Shown: positions 33,511-42,837, numbered from the stretch's first letter. The stretch is 43,141 nucleotides of DNA from Hyphomicrobiales bacterium (GCA_930633495.1 CAKNFJ010000003.1:1-43141), one strand, 5' to 3'. The notes: generated by a model not told the origin, from the sequence alone. Program-made: numbers and translations.

Positions 33511-35003
33511 GCCGCTTCTCCCGCATTCGTCGACAGAAGACGCATGTAGGCCTTCGCCGAGGTCGTCTCGACGTTCGCCTTCGGCAGGTAGGGGTAGATG
33601 GACAGATCCAGTCTCGGTGGCCGGCGCTCCACCCGGCACAGGAGAAGATGCTTGACGGCGTCGAAGCCGACCGCACCGAGATGCAGGGCCTGCTTCACCG
33701 CCGCATGCAGATCGGCGAGTTCGAAGCTTTCCAGCAGGCGCAGCACCTGCACATACTCGCGCCGGCCGTGCTTGTTCATCCTCGCCTCCATCAGGCGGCG
33801 CAGCGTGGCGAACTCCCCGGGAAGGTCCCAACCCTGCAAGGGCGCTGCCTGATCCAGTGAATTGATCTTCTGCTCGATCAGCGGCAGGTAGTGCAGCGGA
33901 TCGAAGACGACGTCTTCCCGCTCCCAGCTGCGGGAATGGCGAGCGATGATATCGCCGCGGCAGCCGATCACCACCTCGTCGACATAGCCCCGGACCCAGA
34001 CGTCCTGATGGCCGAAGGCGACCGGCACCGAATAGTCGTTGGTCTTGTAGCGCACCAGCGACTGCGCCGTCACTTTGGCGCTGGCCTGGTCGCAGGCATC
34101 GAAGGGCGAAGCCGGCAATGAATGCATGGCAGCAAGATCGCGCTGCAGCCGTTCCCCGATCGTCTCGTTCTCGCCGCGCAGTCTGTCATGCTGACGCTTG
34201 CGGCATTGCTCTTCCAGCCAGACGTTGAACTCATCCCATGTCGCAAACTGCGGGATCGGCACCATGAAGTTGCGCCGCGCATAGCCGACGAGGCCCTCGA
34301 CGCTTCCCTTGTCATTGCCCTTGCCGGGACGGCCGTAACGGTCCCGGATCAGGTAATGAGACAGGAAGCCGCTGAACAGCACCGCGCGCTTGCGCGTGCC
34401 GTCGGGCAGGATCTTCGCCACCAGGCAGCGGTCGTTGTCGTAGACGATCGACTGCGGCACCGCGCCGAAGAAGGCGAACGCATGGATGTGGCCATCGACC
34501 CAGGCCTCCGACACCGCCGCCGGATAGGCACGAACATAGCAGGCGTCGCTATGTGGCAGGTCGAGCACGAAGAAGCGCGCCTTCCGTTCTATGCCGCCGA
34601 TCACCACCATCGCCTCGCCGAAGTCGGCCTGCGCGTGGCCTGGCGGATGCGCCAGCGGCACGAACACCTCCTGGCGACGCTGTTCCCGTTCACGCATGTA
34701 GTCCTTGATGATCGTGTAGCCGCCGGTGAACCCGCATTCGTCTCGTAGCCGGTCAAACACCCGCTTGGCCGTATGGCGTTGCTTGCGCGGCACTTGTCTG
34801 TCCTCGTCCAGCCAGCGATCGATGGTCGAAACGAACGCGTCGAGCTTCGGCCGCCGGACCGGTGACCGCCGACGGTAGCCCGGAGGGGTCGAATACGACA
34901 GCATCTTGGCTACGCTGTCGCGCGATATGTTGAAATGCTTCGCCGCCTGACGCCGGCTCATCCCTTCCGAGCAGGCCAGACGGACCTTCAGATACAATTC
35001 CAC
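33507..35003 (-). CDS. istA: IstA, IS21-family transposase (element B)
   Basis: This 498-residue protein has an N-terminal helix-turn-helix (SRRQAAKHFNISRDSVAKML) and the DDE residues in AQADFGEAMVVIGG (D), VYDNDRCLVAK (D) and GNDKGSVEGLVGYARR (E). The C-terminal part includes YSVPVAFGHQDVWV. It appears complete, so the element may be mobile. It is followed by istB with a 4-nt overlap. Confidence 0.93.
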   Translation of the reverse strand: MELYLKVRLACSEGMSRRQAAKHFNISRDSVAKMLSYSTPPGYRRRSPVRRPKLDAFVSTIDRWLDEDRQVPRKQRHTAKRVFDRLRDECGFTGGYTIIKDYMREREQRRQEVFVPLAHPPGHAQADFGEAMVVIGGIERKARFFVLDLPHSDACYVRAYPAAVSEAWVDGHIHAFAFFGAVPQSIVYDNDRCLVAKILPDGTRKRAVLFSGFLSHYLIRDRYGRPGKGNDKGSVEGLVGYARRNFMVPIPQFATWDEFNVWLEEQCRKRQHDRLRGENETIGERLQRDLAAMHSLPASPFDACDQASAKVTAQSLVRYKTNDYSVPVAFGHQDVWVRGYVDEVVIGCRGDIIARHSRSWEREDVVFDPLHYLPLIEQKINSLDQAAPLQGWDLPGEFATLRRLMEARMNKHGRREYVQVLRLLESFELADLHAAVKQALHLGAVGFDAVKHLLLCRVERRPPRLDLSIYPYLPKANVETTSAKAYMRLLSTNAGEAA

Positions 35004-35133
35004 GGTGTAGATCCCTAACCCTCCTGCGCTCGTTGCAGAAGGACAATAGGTGGCCGGCTTTTACGCCGCCCGAAGCGGGACTATCCCGCCGCTACCGTGG
35101 CCGATTTTTGCACCGCCGCTTATACCCCAACGC

Positions 35134-35419
35134 TTACTTTCAACGCGCTGCCCTCAGATATGGGAGCACTTATGATTAGCTACGGTAATGCCTTTCATTA
35201 AATCAATTAATTTGACTTATGATGCAATAATGTGGCTGATACTTGTGAGCGGTCAATCCGCAGAGAGCCGCGCAGAGAGCGGCCCACAAAACTGGATCAT
35301 TTGTGCGTCGAACAGGCTCACGCTCGCGACTAGCGAACTAGCGAACGTGTGGGCGTGCGAAGAATTGTGGGCGGCACTGCCACACCTCGGAGACGCAAAC
35401 CGCTAGGGAGGATGAGATC
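35134..35419. promoter_or_regulatory. Upstream region of the AtoE-type transporter gene
   Basis: This 286-bp AT-richer region has no gene. It contains a TTGACT (35212-35217) that might be a -35 box, without a good -10 at the right distance, and TTAT-N6-ATAA (35217-35230), which fits a LysR-type T-N11-A site. Short direct repeats GCAGAGAGC (35260, 35272) and CTAGCGAA (35330, 35338) follow. GGGAGG precedes the ATG at 35420. Confidence 0.45.
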
Positions 35420-36520
35420 ATGCATATCGAAATGCCCCAGGCTACGGGACCAAAGCATTTAGATTCGCCAAGTAGACAACCCGTGGGACCGTCCGATGAC
35501 GAGAACATCTTATCTCGCACTGCTCTACGATTTGCCGCGTGGATGGAGAAGTGGTTTCCCGATGCGTTCGTTTTCGTCCTTTTAGCCGTCCTTATCAGCT
35601 TCACTGGCTCGTTGGCGATCGGTGCCCCAGTCTCTTCGATCGTCAAAGCGTTTGGCGATGGTTTTTGGAACTTGATCACATTCACGCTCCAAGCCTCACT
35701 GGTCGTGATTGGCGGCTATGTTGTTGCGAGTTCCCCGATTGCTACTAGAGCAATCCGGTGGCTTGCAGGCATTCCTCGGTCAGGGCCGTCGGCTGTAGCC
35801 TTTGTGGCTGCGATAAGCTGTGGCAGCTCTCTGCTCAACTGGGCATTCAGCCTTATATTCGGCGCACTGCTCGTGAAGGAACTAGCGCGGCGACATCCAC
35901 ACCTTGATTACAGGGCTGCTTCTGCTGCGGCGATCCTCGGCGTCGGCAGTGTATGGGCACTCGGCGTGAGTTCTGCGCCAGCACAATTGATGGCAAACGC
36001 CGCAAGTCTACCCCCTGCCCTTTTGCAAATCACAGGCGTGATCCCTTTCAGCCAGACAATCTTCCTGTGGCAATCAATGGTGATGGCGGGAGTTCTGCTC
36101 ACCGTTACTATCGCCGTTGCGTACTTTTCTGCGCCGCGCGGATCACATGCCGTTACCGCAACCTCACTCGGTATCGATCTAAACATTAAACCGGTGCCGA
36201 CGCAAAAAGCGGAGCGCCCTGGCGAATGGCTCGAATGTAGCCGGGGCCTGAGCCTGATTATCGTCTGCCTGGGAGCGGCGTTTCTCGCACTCACGTTCGC
36301 GGAGATGGGTTTTCTTAAAGCCATCTCTAACCTCAACATTTACAACTTCCTCTTCCTGATGCTTGGCCTCCTGTTGCACGGGACACCGCGAAGCTTCACC
36401 CAATCCGTGTCGGAAGCGGTGCCTTCCGTTAGCGGTGTGCTGATTCAGTTTCCGTTTTATGCAGGTGTTGCAGCCATTCTTACCCATGCAGCCGCTCCGG
36501 ATGGCGCGACATTGGCCTCA
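35420..36520 (+). pseudogene. AtoE-type short-chain fatty acid transporter, N-terminal part
   Basis: The gene starts at ATG 35420 after AGGGAGG and encodes 367 residues before IS5 copy B. It has many membrane segments and AtoE-family features: WMEKWFPDAFVFVLLAVLISF, LQASLVVIGGYVVASSP, AISCGSSLLNWAFSLIFGALL and NLNIYNFLFLMLGLLLHGTP. Such carriers move acetoacetate or short fatty acids across the inner membrane. The C-terminus is found at 39342-39463, beyond two IS copies. The family's NxFVPSGG-type segment is missing from both pieces, so perhaps 60-75 residues are deleted. Confidence 0.87.
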
Positions 36521-37379
36521 GAGGGCGTTTGGAAATTAACCTTGAGCGAGCCGGTTGAGCATGAGGCGGGCTGCTGCGATGTCGATCATCGTCTCTGACG
36601 TCTGTACACGGTACTCATAGTCCTTGCTAAGCCGACGATTGCGACCGAGCCAGGCGAAGCTGCGCTCGACGATCCAAGTCAAGCCCGTGATCTTGAAGGC
36701 GCGCTGACGACGCTTGACGATCTGCAGCCGCCAACCTTGCTGTTCTGCCAGCGCGCGGGAGAGTTTCTTGCTCTCATGACCCGCGTCGGCGATGATGGTG
36801 GTGATCGCCGGAAAGAGCGCGCGCAATCCGTTTGTCAGCAAGGCACCGGCGCGCCGATCCGAAACATCGGCAGCTTCGACGCGGTTGGCGATCGGCAGGC
36901 CGAGCGTGTCGACCAGAATGTGACGCTTTCTGCCCTTCACCCGCTTGAAGGCGTCAAAACCGCGGGTTCCGCCGACCTCGGTGGTCTTGACCGACTGTCC
37001 ATCCATGATCACGACGGTCGGACATTCCGCGCGACCGGCCCGAAGTCGGGTAAGCCGGTAGAGTTCACGTTGCAGACAAACCCAGATGCCGGTTCGCTGC
37101 CATGACCGAAAGTACCAGTAGACCGTGTTCCAGGCAGGGAAATCTCTCGGCAGTTGGCGCCATTGGCAGCCGGTACGCAGCAGATAGAAGATCGCGTCCA
37201 GGACGGCACGAAGACTGATCCGTCGTCGTCGGCCGCGCCGGCTCGCTTTCGGCAGTAGCGGCTCAACAATCGACCATTGTTCATCCGTCACGTTCGATAC
37301 GTACTGGCTACCGCCCATCCCTTGCCTCCGTTCAACGGACGGCAAGGAACACCGCAATCCTTAATTTCCAAACGCCCTC
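36521..37379 (-). mobile_element. IS5-family insertion sequence, copy B (859 bp)
   Basis: It has the same terminal repeats and sequence as copies A and C, in the same orientation. The flanking trinucleotides TCA and TGA do not match. It interrupts the AtoE-type gene on its left and a resolvase gene on its right. Confidence 0.93.
36536..37318 (-). CDS. IS5-family transposase (copy B)
   Basis: This 260-residue protein from ATG 37318 is identical to the translations of copies A and C. The complete DDE triad is present (VVIMDGQSVK, IIADAGHES, WIVERSFAWLG). Confidence 0.93.
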   Translation of the reverse strand: MGGSQYVSNVTDEQWSIVEPLLPKASRRGRRRRISLRAVLDAIFYLLRTGCQWRQLPRDFPAWNTVYWYFRSWQRTGIWVCLQRELYRLTRLRAGRAECPTVVIMDGQSVKTTEVGGTRGFDAFKRVKGRKRHILVDTLGLPIANRVEAADVSDRRAGALLTNGLRALFPAITTIIADAGHESKKLSRALAEQQGWRLQIVKRRQRAFKITGLTWIVERSFAWLGRNRRLSKDYEYRVQTSETMIDIAAARLMLNRLAQG

Positions 37380-37602
37380 TGAGAAGGTCGCCAGTCGATC
37401 GGGCGAGGCGGTCTAGCCTGGCGATCGTCACCACGTCGCCGGCGCGCAGATGGTCGAGCATCCGCGCCAGCTCGGGCCGGTCGCGCTTCGCCCCGGAAGC
37501 CTTTTCCTCGAACATGCGGACGCAGCCGGCCGCGCCGAGTGCGGCGCGCTGCTGGTCGAGGTCTTGGCCCTGGGTGGACACGCGGGCATAGCCGATCATC
37601 AT
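37380..37602 (-). pseudogene. Serine resolvase (Tn3-type TnpR), N-terminal fragment
   Basis: The frame starts at ATG 37602 with MIGYARVSTQGQDLDQQ, where the catalytic Ser lies in ARVST. It continues FEEKASGAKRDRPEL and VTIARLDRLARSTGDL, the conserved catalytic domain of resolvases and invertases. IS5 copy B cuts it after about 74 residues, removing the DNA-binding domain. A res-like site lies directly upstream. Confidence 0.88.
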
Positions 37603-37616
37603 GGGCGGCGGATTCC

Positions 37617-37730
37617 TGTCGCAAATCATGTCGCAAGTTTTCTACCACTTGCGACAAAGACTTGCGACACGAAAAGCCCTGATTTTCCGGGGGCCGCCGA
37701 TCTGTCGCGGGTTTTAGGATTTTGGCGACA
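37617..37730. repeat. Resolution (res) site-like repeats upstream of the resolvase
   Basis: TGTCGCAA occurs at 37617 and 37629 and TTGCGACA at 37649 and 37662. A weaker pair, TGTCGC (37703) and GCGACA (37725), is also spaced to give a 28-bp site, as is 37629-37656. This fits a multi-subsite res region of a Tn3-family transposon. Confidence 0.65.
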
Positions 37731-37782
37731 GACAGCCTCGCTTTTCGGCGGCTAGAGCATATGGCTCCGACTGTGCAAGGTG

Positions 37783-38482
37783 TCAGCCTGCACTCCCCCT
37801 GCTTGCTGCGATGAGTCGACGTGCAACCAGATCGTGGTTCAGCCACAGGACAGGCCCGGAGGGTTCGCTGACCTCGCCAAAGATCAACTGGCCGATCGCC
37901 TTGACCACATGATGGCTCAAGACGTCGCTCACGAGAATCCTGTTATCTTTGTGCAGTTGAACAATCTCCTGCGATGTGCCGATGGTCTGCTCCGCCTGAG
38001 CTGCGCTGTTCGGCAGCGGCCAAAGGTCGAAGTCATAATAGGGCTGCATCGCCTCGTTTTGCTGATAATCCAAAACAATCTGTAGCAGGGCTTCGAGCGT
38101 CACGCCGTCTTTCAGCAGGTCTTGGCATTCTTGCCAAAGCAACTCGACCCAGGCTCCCCCGCCTTCTTTCTTCAGCGCAGCCAGCAACGGTAGGAGCGAC
38201 AGTTCGAGCCCGGCGAATACATCGGAGGAATTGGTGCGGATTTCGGGGCAATTGAACACCGTGGCCCTTACGCCTGTGCGCCATGCAGCTTCGGCAAAAC
38301 CCTCAAGGCGCATCTTCGCATAGCCTTGAGTGTAGTTGGTGTAAGTCTGCCAGCGATAGCTGTCGCCAATCAGAACTTCGGTGCCGTGATAGCCGTAGGC
38401 GGTGTAACGAACCTGCCCGCCGGTCGCCTCGATCCGGGCACGGATGGCAGAGCTGGCTTCAAGCAGGTAGCCAAAGGTATTA
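37783..38482 (-). pseudogene. Unknown protein, N-terminus removed by IS5 copy C
   Basis: An open frame of about 233 codons has no start; it enters from the IS boundary at 38482 and ends at 37783. It contains RYTAYGYHGTEVLIGDSYRW, TNYTQGYAKMRLEGFAEAAW, RTGVRATVFNCPEIRTNSSD and, near the end, LVSDVLSHHVVKAIGQLIFG. I do not recognise a family; there are no membrane segments or P-loop. An ATG at 38313 exists inside but is unlikely to be the true start. It was probably cargo of the same Tn3-type element as the resolvase. Confidence 0.6.
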
Positions 38483-39341
38483 GAGGGCGTTTGGAAATTA
38501 ACCTTGAGCGAGCCGGTTGAGCATGAGGCGGGCTGCTGCGATGTCGATCATCGTCTCTGACGTCTGTACACGGTACTCATAGTCCTTGCTAAGCCGACGA
38601 TTGCGACCGAGCCAGGCGAAGCTGCGCTCGACGATCCAAGTCAAGCCCGTGATCTTGAAGGCGCGCTGACGACGCTTGACGATCTGCAGCCGCCAACCTT
38701 GCTGTTCTGCCAGCGCGCGGGAGAGTTTCTTGCTCTCATGACCCGCGTCGGCGATGATGGTGGTGATCGCCGGAAAGAGCGCGCGCAATCCGTTTGTCAG
38801 CAAGGCACCGGCGCGCCGATCCGAAACATCGGCAGCTTCGACGCGGTTGGCGATCGGCAGGCCGAGCGTGTCGACCAGAATGTGACGCTTTCTGCCCTTC
38901 ACCCGCTTGAAGGCGTCAAAACCGCGGGTTCCGCCGACCTCGGTGGTCTTGACCGACTGTCCATCCATGATCACGACGGTCGGACATTCCGCGCGACCGG
39001 CCCGAAGTCGGGTAAGCCGGTAGAGTTCACGTTGCAGACAAACCCAGATGCCGGTTCGCTGCCATGACCGAAAGTACCAGTAGACCGTGTTCCAGGCAGG
39101 GAAATCTCTCGGCAGTTGGCGCCATTGGCAGCCGGTACGCAGCAGATAGAAGATCGCGTCCAGGACGGCACGAAGACTGATCCGTCGTCGTCGGCCGCGC
39201 CGGCTCGCTTTCGGCAGTAGCGGCTCAACAATCGACCATTGTTCATCCGTCACGTTCGATACGTACTGGCTACCGCCCATCCCTTGCCTCCGTTCAACGG
39301 ACGGCAAGGAACACCGCAATCCTTAATTTCCAAACGCCCTC
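38483..39341 (-). mobile_element. IS5-family insertion sequence, copy C (859 bp)
   Basis: It has the same sequence and orientation as copies A and B. It is flanked by TTA on both sides (38480-38482, 39342-39344), the only copy with matching flanks. Confidence 0.93.
38498..39280 (-). CDS. IS5-family transposase (copy C)
   Basis: This 260-residue transposase from ATG 39280 is identical to those of copies A and B. All three DDE residues are present. Confidence 0.93.
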   Translation of the reverse strand: MGGSQYVSNVTDEQWSIVEPLLPKASRRGRRRRISLRAVLDAIFYLLRTGCQWRQLPRDFPAWNTVYWYFRSWQRTGIWVCLQRELYRLTRLRAGRAECPTVVIMDGQSVKTTEVGGTRGFDAFKRVKGRKRHILVDTLGLPIANRVEAADVSDRRAGALLTNGLRALFPAITTIIADAGHESKKLSRALAEQQGWRLQIVKRRQRAFKITGLTWIVERSFAWLGRNRRLSKDYEYRVQTSETMIDIAAARLMLNRLAQG

Positions 39342-39463
39342 TTAGACCTCGCGATGTTGTTGGGTTTACGTTCCTGCAGTTTTTGATCAATGCGCCGCTC
39401 GTCCTTTTCATGACATGGCTCTTCTCTAAGACGCTGCAGTATATTCCGCCGGTACTGCCGTGA
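39342..39463 (+). pseudogene. AtoE-type transporter, C-terminal fragment
   Basis: The frame reads LRPRDVVGFTFLQFLINAP and then a final membrane helix VLFMTWLFSKTLQYIPPVLP to TGA 39461-39463. The RDxVGxT motif is the family's last cytoplasmic loop. It belongs to the gene that starts at 35420. Confidence 0.8.
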
Positions 39464-39490
39464 CATCTTGACATCTCAACGGGAGCAATC

Positions 39491-39530
39491 AGTGGGGCAC
39501 GCTCAATCTCGACTGCGTGCCCCACTATTT
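39491..39530 (+). terminator. Terminator-like hairpin after the AtoE-type gene
   Basis: AGTGGGGCACGC (39491-39502) and GCGTGCCCCACT (39515-39526) form a perfect 12-bp stem with a 12-nt loop, followed by a weak ATTT. It lies 28 nt after the stop codon. Confidence 0.6.
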
Positions 39531-39647
39531 CCGCCGATAGGTCCAGTCACGAAATGCGGAGTGCCTCTGCGCTGCGTACGCATCGAGCTAGTGACAGGTG
39601 TTGGTGTATCCATACGGATCACGTGTAAACCAGAATATTACTAAGAC

Positions 39648-40412
39648 ATGATAAGAGCAACTTCCTATCGAGAGTACTCGAAAATAAGGGTGAATGTAGT
39701 GAGTGTTGGTATTTTTGCCTTATCAGCGCTGGTAATATTTGTTGCTGCGTTCGTGCAGGGCACAACAGGCCTTGGATTTGCGTTGATCGCGGCGCCAATT
39801 ATCGGGTTGATTGACCCGAAATTACTACCTGTTCTTGTTCTCGTTTTGATGATTCCATTGAACCTGTTTGTAGCTTGGAGGGAGCGCCGTGCCGTCGATG
39901 TTATGGGCGCGGCATGGATCATGGCAGGACGTGTGGCAGGCACCGGAGGTGGGTTGTGGTTGCTTCTTGCCATCCCTCTTAACAATCTCAATCTCCTTGT
40001 TGGGATATCGACGATCTTTGCTGCATCAGTCTCTTTGATTGCTCCCCCATTCAAACCGGGCAGCCGAGCGTTAATCGCCGTTGGTGCCATAACAGGAGTC
40101 ACCGAGACGGCCACAGGAATTGGCGGGCCGCCACTGGCTCTGGCCTATCAGCACCGATCCGCACCTGTGTTACGTTCAACGATTGCGACATGTTTTCTAC
40201 TTGGGGAGATTATATCTCTCATTGTGCTTTCGGCTTCAGGCCAAATTGATGCCGAGCAGATCCAAATGGCTCTGTTTCTGCTTCCTGTCCTAGGTCTTGG
40301 TGCGCTGCTAAGTAGCGCTATCCACCACAAGATCGACGGCCCCCTCGTTCGAACACTTGTGCTCGCGTTCGCATTGCTTTCAGGTATCGCTGTCACAATT
40401 CGAGGCTGGTAA
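39648..40412 (+). CDS. TauE/SafE-family membrane exporter 2
   Basis: This 254-residue protein has about eight membrane segments and the two family repeats, AAFVQGTTGLGFALIAAPIIGL and ITGVTETATGIGGPPLALAYQ (parts given). It is shorter than the TauE/SafE protein at 19886 and only distantly similar. A GTG start at 39699 is possible, since the first 17 residues are hydrophilic. It lies 59 nt before the LysR gene on the same strand. The substrate is unknown; a sulfur-containing anion is expected from the family. Confidence 0.87.
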   Translation: MIRATSYREYSKIRVNVVSVGIFALSALVIFVAAFVQGTTGLGFALIAAPIIGLIDPKLLPVLVLVLMIPLNLFVAWRERRAVDVMGAAWIMAGRVAGTGGGLWLLLAIPLNNLNLLVGISTIFAASVSLIAPPFKPGSRALIAVGAITGVTETATGIGGPPLALAYQHRSAPVLRSTIATCFLLGEIISLIVLSASGQIDAEQIQMALFLLPVLGLGALLSSAIHHKIDGPLVRTLVLAFALLSGIAVTIRGW

Positions 40413-40471
40413 TAATACCAATTTTCTCAGAAATTTGATGGATGGCCTGAAACAGTCGCTGGAATGATTCC

Positions 40472-41407
40472 ATGGAGCGCCGACAACTGGAATACTTCGT
40501 TGCAGTCGCAGAGCAGGGCGGATTTGGGCGTGCGTCGGCAGCACTGAACGTGACCCAGTCGGCTATTTCGCAAGCCATCGGACAGTTGGAGAGAGAACTC
40601 CGTACTAAGCTGTTCTTGCGTACCGGTCGTCACGCCATCCTTACTGCAGCGGGTCACGCAGCCTTAACACCGGCACGGCAGGCGTTAAGGGATCTCGGCA
40701 CAATTCGTGCGATCGTCGCAGATGTGATGGGTCTGGCAGGCGGGCGGTTAGACATAGCGACCTTTCCTCCGCTTGCCCAATGGCCGGTTGGCGCGGTCGT
40801 TGGGGCATTCCGGAAGGAACATCCCGCCGTAACGATACACATTAAAGGCCCAACATGGGCGCGGATACCGGAAGTCGCCGAAATGGTCCGGGATGGTCGG
40901 TGCGAGCTAGGATTCACTGACGATAGCGAACTTGCGCATGGCCTGATCGCCCACCCGCTCGAGCCCCAAGACTATGTTGGAATCCTACCACCCGGGACGG
41001 TTATTGCAGACGATGGCGTGATTTCACTTGAGGATATCGTGGCACGCGGCCTGATTGTAGGACCGTGGTGGGAAACATCGCCTCCGTATATGGAGCTTCG
41101 GGCGAATTATCCAGATCTGGTACAGAATGCAATTGCTGTTCGAATTGAGTACCGGGAAGCTTACGTTCCACTCGTCGTCTCCGGAGCTGGGGCGGCAATT
41201 CTGCCGAGATTTGTCGGAGAACTCGCTTCTGCAGCGGGCGCTACGGTAGCGGAATTAGCTTGCCCGATTTGGCTCAAAACCCTTCTAGTTCAGCGGCCCG
41301 GAGACATGGCGCCTGCAGCGCGCGAGTTCCGCGATGTTACCTTGCAGCTTTATGGCAGAGTAGAAGCGCCGGCCGATATTCCTGAAAGTCAATCACATTC
41401 AACATGA
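40472..41407 (+). CDS. LysR-type transcriptional regulator
   Basis: This 311-residue protein has the N-terminal winged helix-turn-helix: MERRQLEYFVAVAEQGGFGR, ASAALNVTQSAISQAIGQLE. An effector-binding domain follows (from about residue 90, GGRLDIATFPPLAQW). The stop overlaps the ATG of the amidase gene (ATGA), so both are made from one message. It probably controls this block in response to the substrate or an intermediate, perhaps also the transporter gene at 35420. Confidence 0.93.
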   Translation: MERRQLEYFVAVAEQGGFGRASAALNVTQSAISQAIGQLERELRTKLFLRTGRHAILTAAGHAALTPARQALRDLGTIRAIVADVMGLAGGRLDIATFPPLAQWPVGAVVGAFRKEHPAVTIHIKGPTWARIPEVAEMVRDGRCELGFTDDSELAHGLIAHPLEPQDYVGILPPGTVIADDGVISLEDIVARGLIVGPWWETSPPYMELRANYPDLVQNAIAVRIEYREAYVPLVVSGAGAAILPRFVGELASAAGATVAELACPIWLKTLLVQRPGDMAPAAREFRDVTLQLYGRVEAPADIPESQSHST

Positions 41408-42837
41408 CGGATAGCAAGATGACATCCATCGACGAGATTACGAGGAAGCCTGCACAGGTATTAGCCGGGCTGATTCGCGAGCGCGAGCTATCATGCCTGG
41501 AAGTTACCTCGGCTTTCTTGAAAAGGATCGATGACATCAATCCAAAGATAAATGCATTTTGTACCGTCCTACACGAAGCGGCGCTCGCTGCGGCGGCGCA
41601 AGCCGATCAAGCCTTCACAAGCGGTTCTCCGATCGGACCGCTCCACGGCCTGCCGGTGGCGCTCAAGGATTTGACCCCGACTAAGGGAGTTAGGACCACG
41701 CGCGGCTCGCGTCTTTTCGAAAACGCCGTGCCAGCTGAGGACGCTGAGCTCGTCAGGAGGCTCAAGAAAGCCGGAGCCATTGTCATCGGCAAAACAAATA
41801 CACCGGAGTTTGGGCATAAAGGCGAGACGGATAATCTCATTTTCGGCCCGACGCGCAACCCGTGGCGTCTCGATCGCACTCCTGGTGGATCGAGTGGGGG
41901 CTCAGCCGCTGCCGTAGCTGCGGGATTGGTTCCGTTTGCAGAGGGTAGCGATGGTGCGGGATCGATCCGAATCCCGGCGAGCATGTGCGGAATCTTCGGC
42001 TTCAAACCAAGCTACGGGCGAGTGCCCGATGTCGCTGGCCCATTCTCCAGCCACACTCCGTTCTTCCACAATGGTCCCCTGGCGCGAAGCGTGGGCGATG
42101 CCACGCTCCTATATCAGGCGATGGTTGGAGCCGACAGCGCTGATCCGTTCTCCGTTCCGACTGACCAGGATGTGCTGATGTCTCTTGACCACGGGGTTGC
42201 CGGCCTGCGCGTGGCATTCAGCGTGAATTTGGGGTACTTTGAGGTGTCCGATGAGGTGAAACTAGCCTGTACAAGGGCCACGGAGGCGTTTGCGGCGCTA
42301 GGTTGCGTCGTCGACGAGGTGGAGGTGGACTTCGACCGTGAATTGGAGGCGGCTTTCTTCACCCTCTGGTGTGCAAAGTTGGCGACTGTCTATTCCAACA
42401 TCACGGACAGCGAATTCTCGTTGCTTGAGCCAGTGGTTCAGGGCCTGATCGAACAAGGCCGGCGATTGAGTGCCGTCGAATTTGGCCGCGCAAATCTCAT
42501 GCGCGAAGTCGTTTGGAGTAGGCTGTGTTCTATTTTTGACAAGTATGATGTGTTGATCTGCCCAACAACAGCAGTTTCCGCCTTCCCTATTGAGAATGGG
42601 CCACCAGCTACGATCAACGGCGCGTCGATCAATCGCCTTCTGGGCTGGTTCCTGACTTATCCCTTCAACTTCACAGGAAATCCTGCCGCCTCCGTTCCTT
42701 GTGGATTTTCTCATGACGGCCTCCCAATCGGGATGCAGATTATCGGAAGGCGCCTCGATGACGGCTTGGTTTTACGAGCTTCCCGCACGTTCGAGCGTCT
42801 ATCTCCTTGGCCCAAACTAGCAAATCCAAGCTTTTAA
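41404..42837 (+). CDS. Amidase-signature family hydrolase 2
   Basis: This 477-residue enzyme has the full triad: Lys88 in [11 protein letters not shown], cis-Ser163 in [16 protein letters not shown] and the nucleophile Ser187 in [13 protein letters not shown]. It shares the fold with the amidase at 21372 but is clearly different in sequence. The coupling to a LysR gene, and the nearby AtoE-type and TauE/SafE genes, suggest it releases a carboxylic acid and an amine or sulfamate. It is an equal or better candidate than amidase 1 for the second step of acesulfame breakdown. The substrate cannot be deduced from sequence alone. Confidence 0.92.
   Translation: MTDSKMTSIDEITRKPAQVLAGLIRERELSCLEVTSAFLKRIDDINPKINAFCTVLHEAALAAAAQADQAFTSGSPIGPLHGLPVALKDLTPTKGVRTTRGSRLFENAVPAEDAELVRRLKKAGAIVIGKTNTPEFGHKGETDNLIFGPTRNPWRLDRTPGGSSGGSAAAVAAGLVPFAEGSDGAGSIRIPASMCGIFGFKPSYGRVPDVAGPFSSHTPFFHNGPLARSVGDATLLYQAMVGADSADPFSVPTDQDVLMSLDHGVAGLRVAFSVNLGYFEVSDEVKLACTRATEAFAALGCVVDEVEVDFDRELEAAFFTLWCAKLATVYSNITDSEFSLLEPVVQGLIEQGRRLSAVEFGRANLMREVVWSRLCSIFDKYDVLICPTTAVSAFPIENGPPATINGASINRLLGWFLTYPFNFTGNPAASVPCGFSHDGLPIGMQIIGRRLDDGLVLRASRTFERLSPWPKLANPSF

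Larger units (their letters stand above)
32612..35126 (-). mobile_element. IS21-family insertion sequence B (~2.5 kb)
   Basis: The ends share GGCGG-x-GCAAAA-TC-GGCCAC and GGCGGCGTAAAAG-GGCCAC blocks in inverted orientation (32622-32674 and 35043-35118). CCAACGC occurs on both sides (32605-32611, 35127-35133) and may be the target duplication, but the reading frame on the right does not clearly continue IS91, so the boundaries are approximate. Confidence 0.82.

Noticed and set aside
32752..33831. Long N-terminal extension of istB (element B)
   Set aside because: The extra 107 codons lie inside istA in another frame; the ATG at 33510 overlaps the istA stop and matches the IstB N-terminus.
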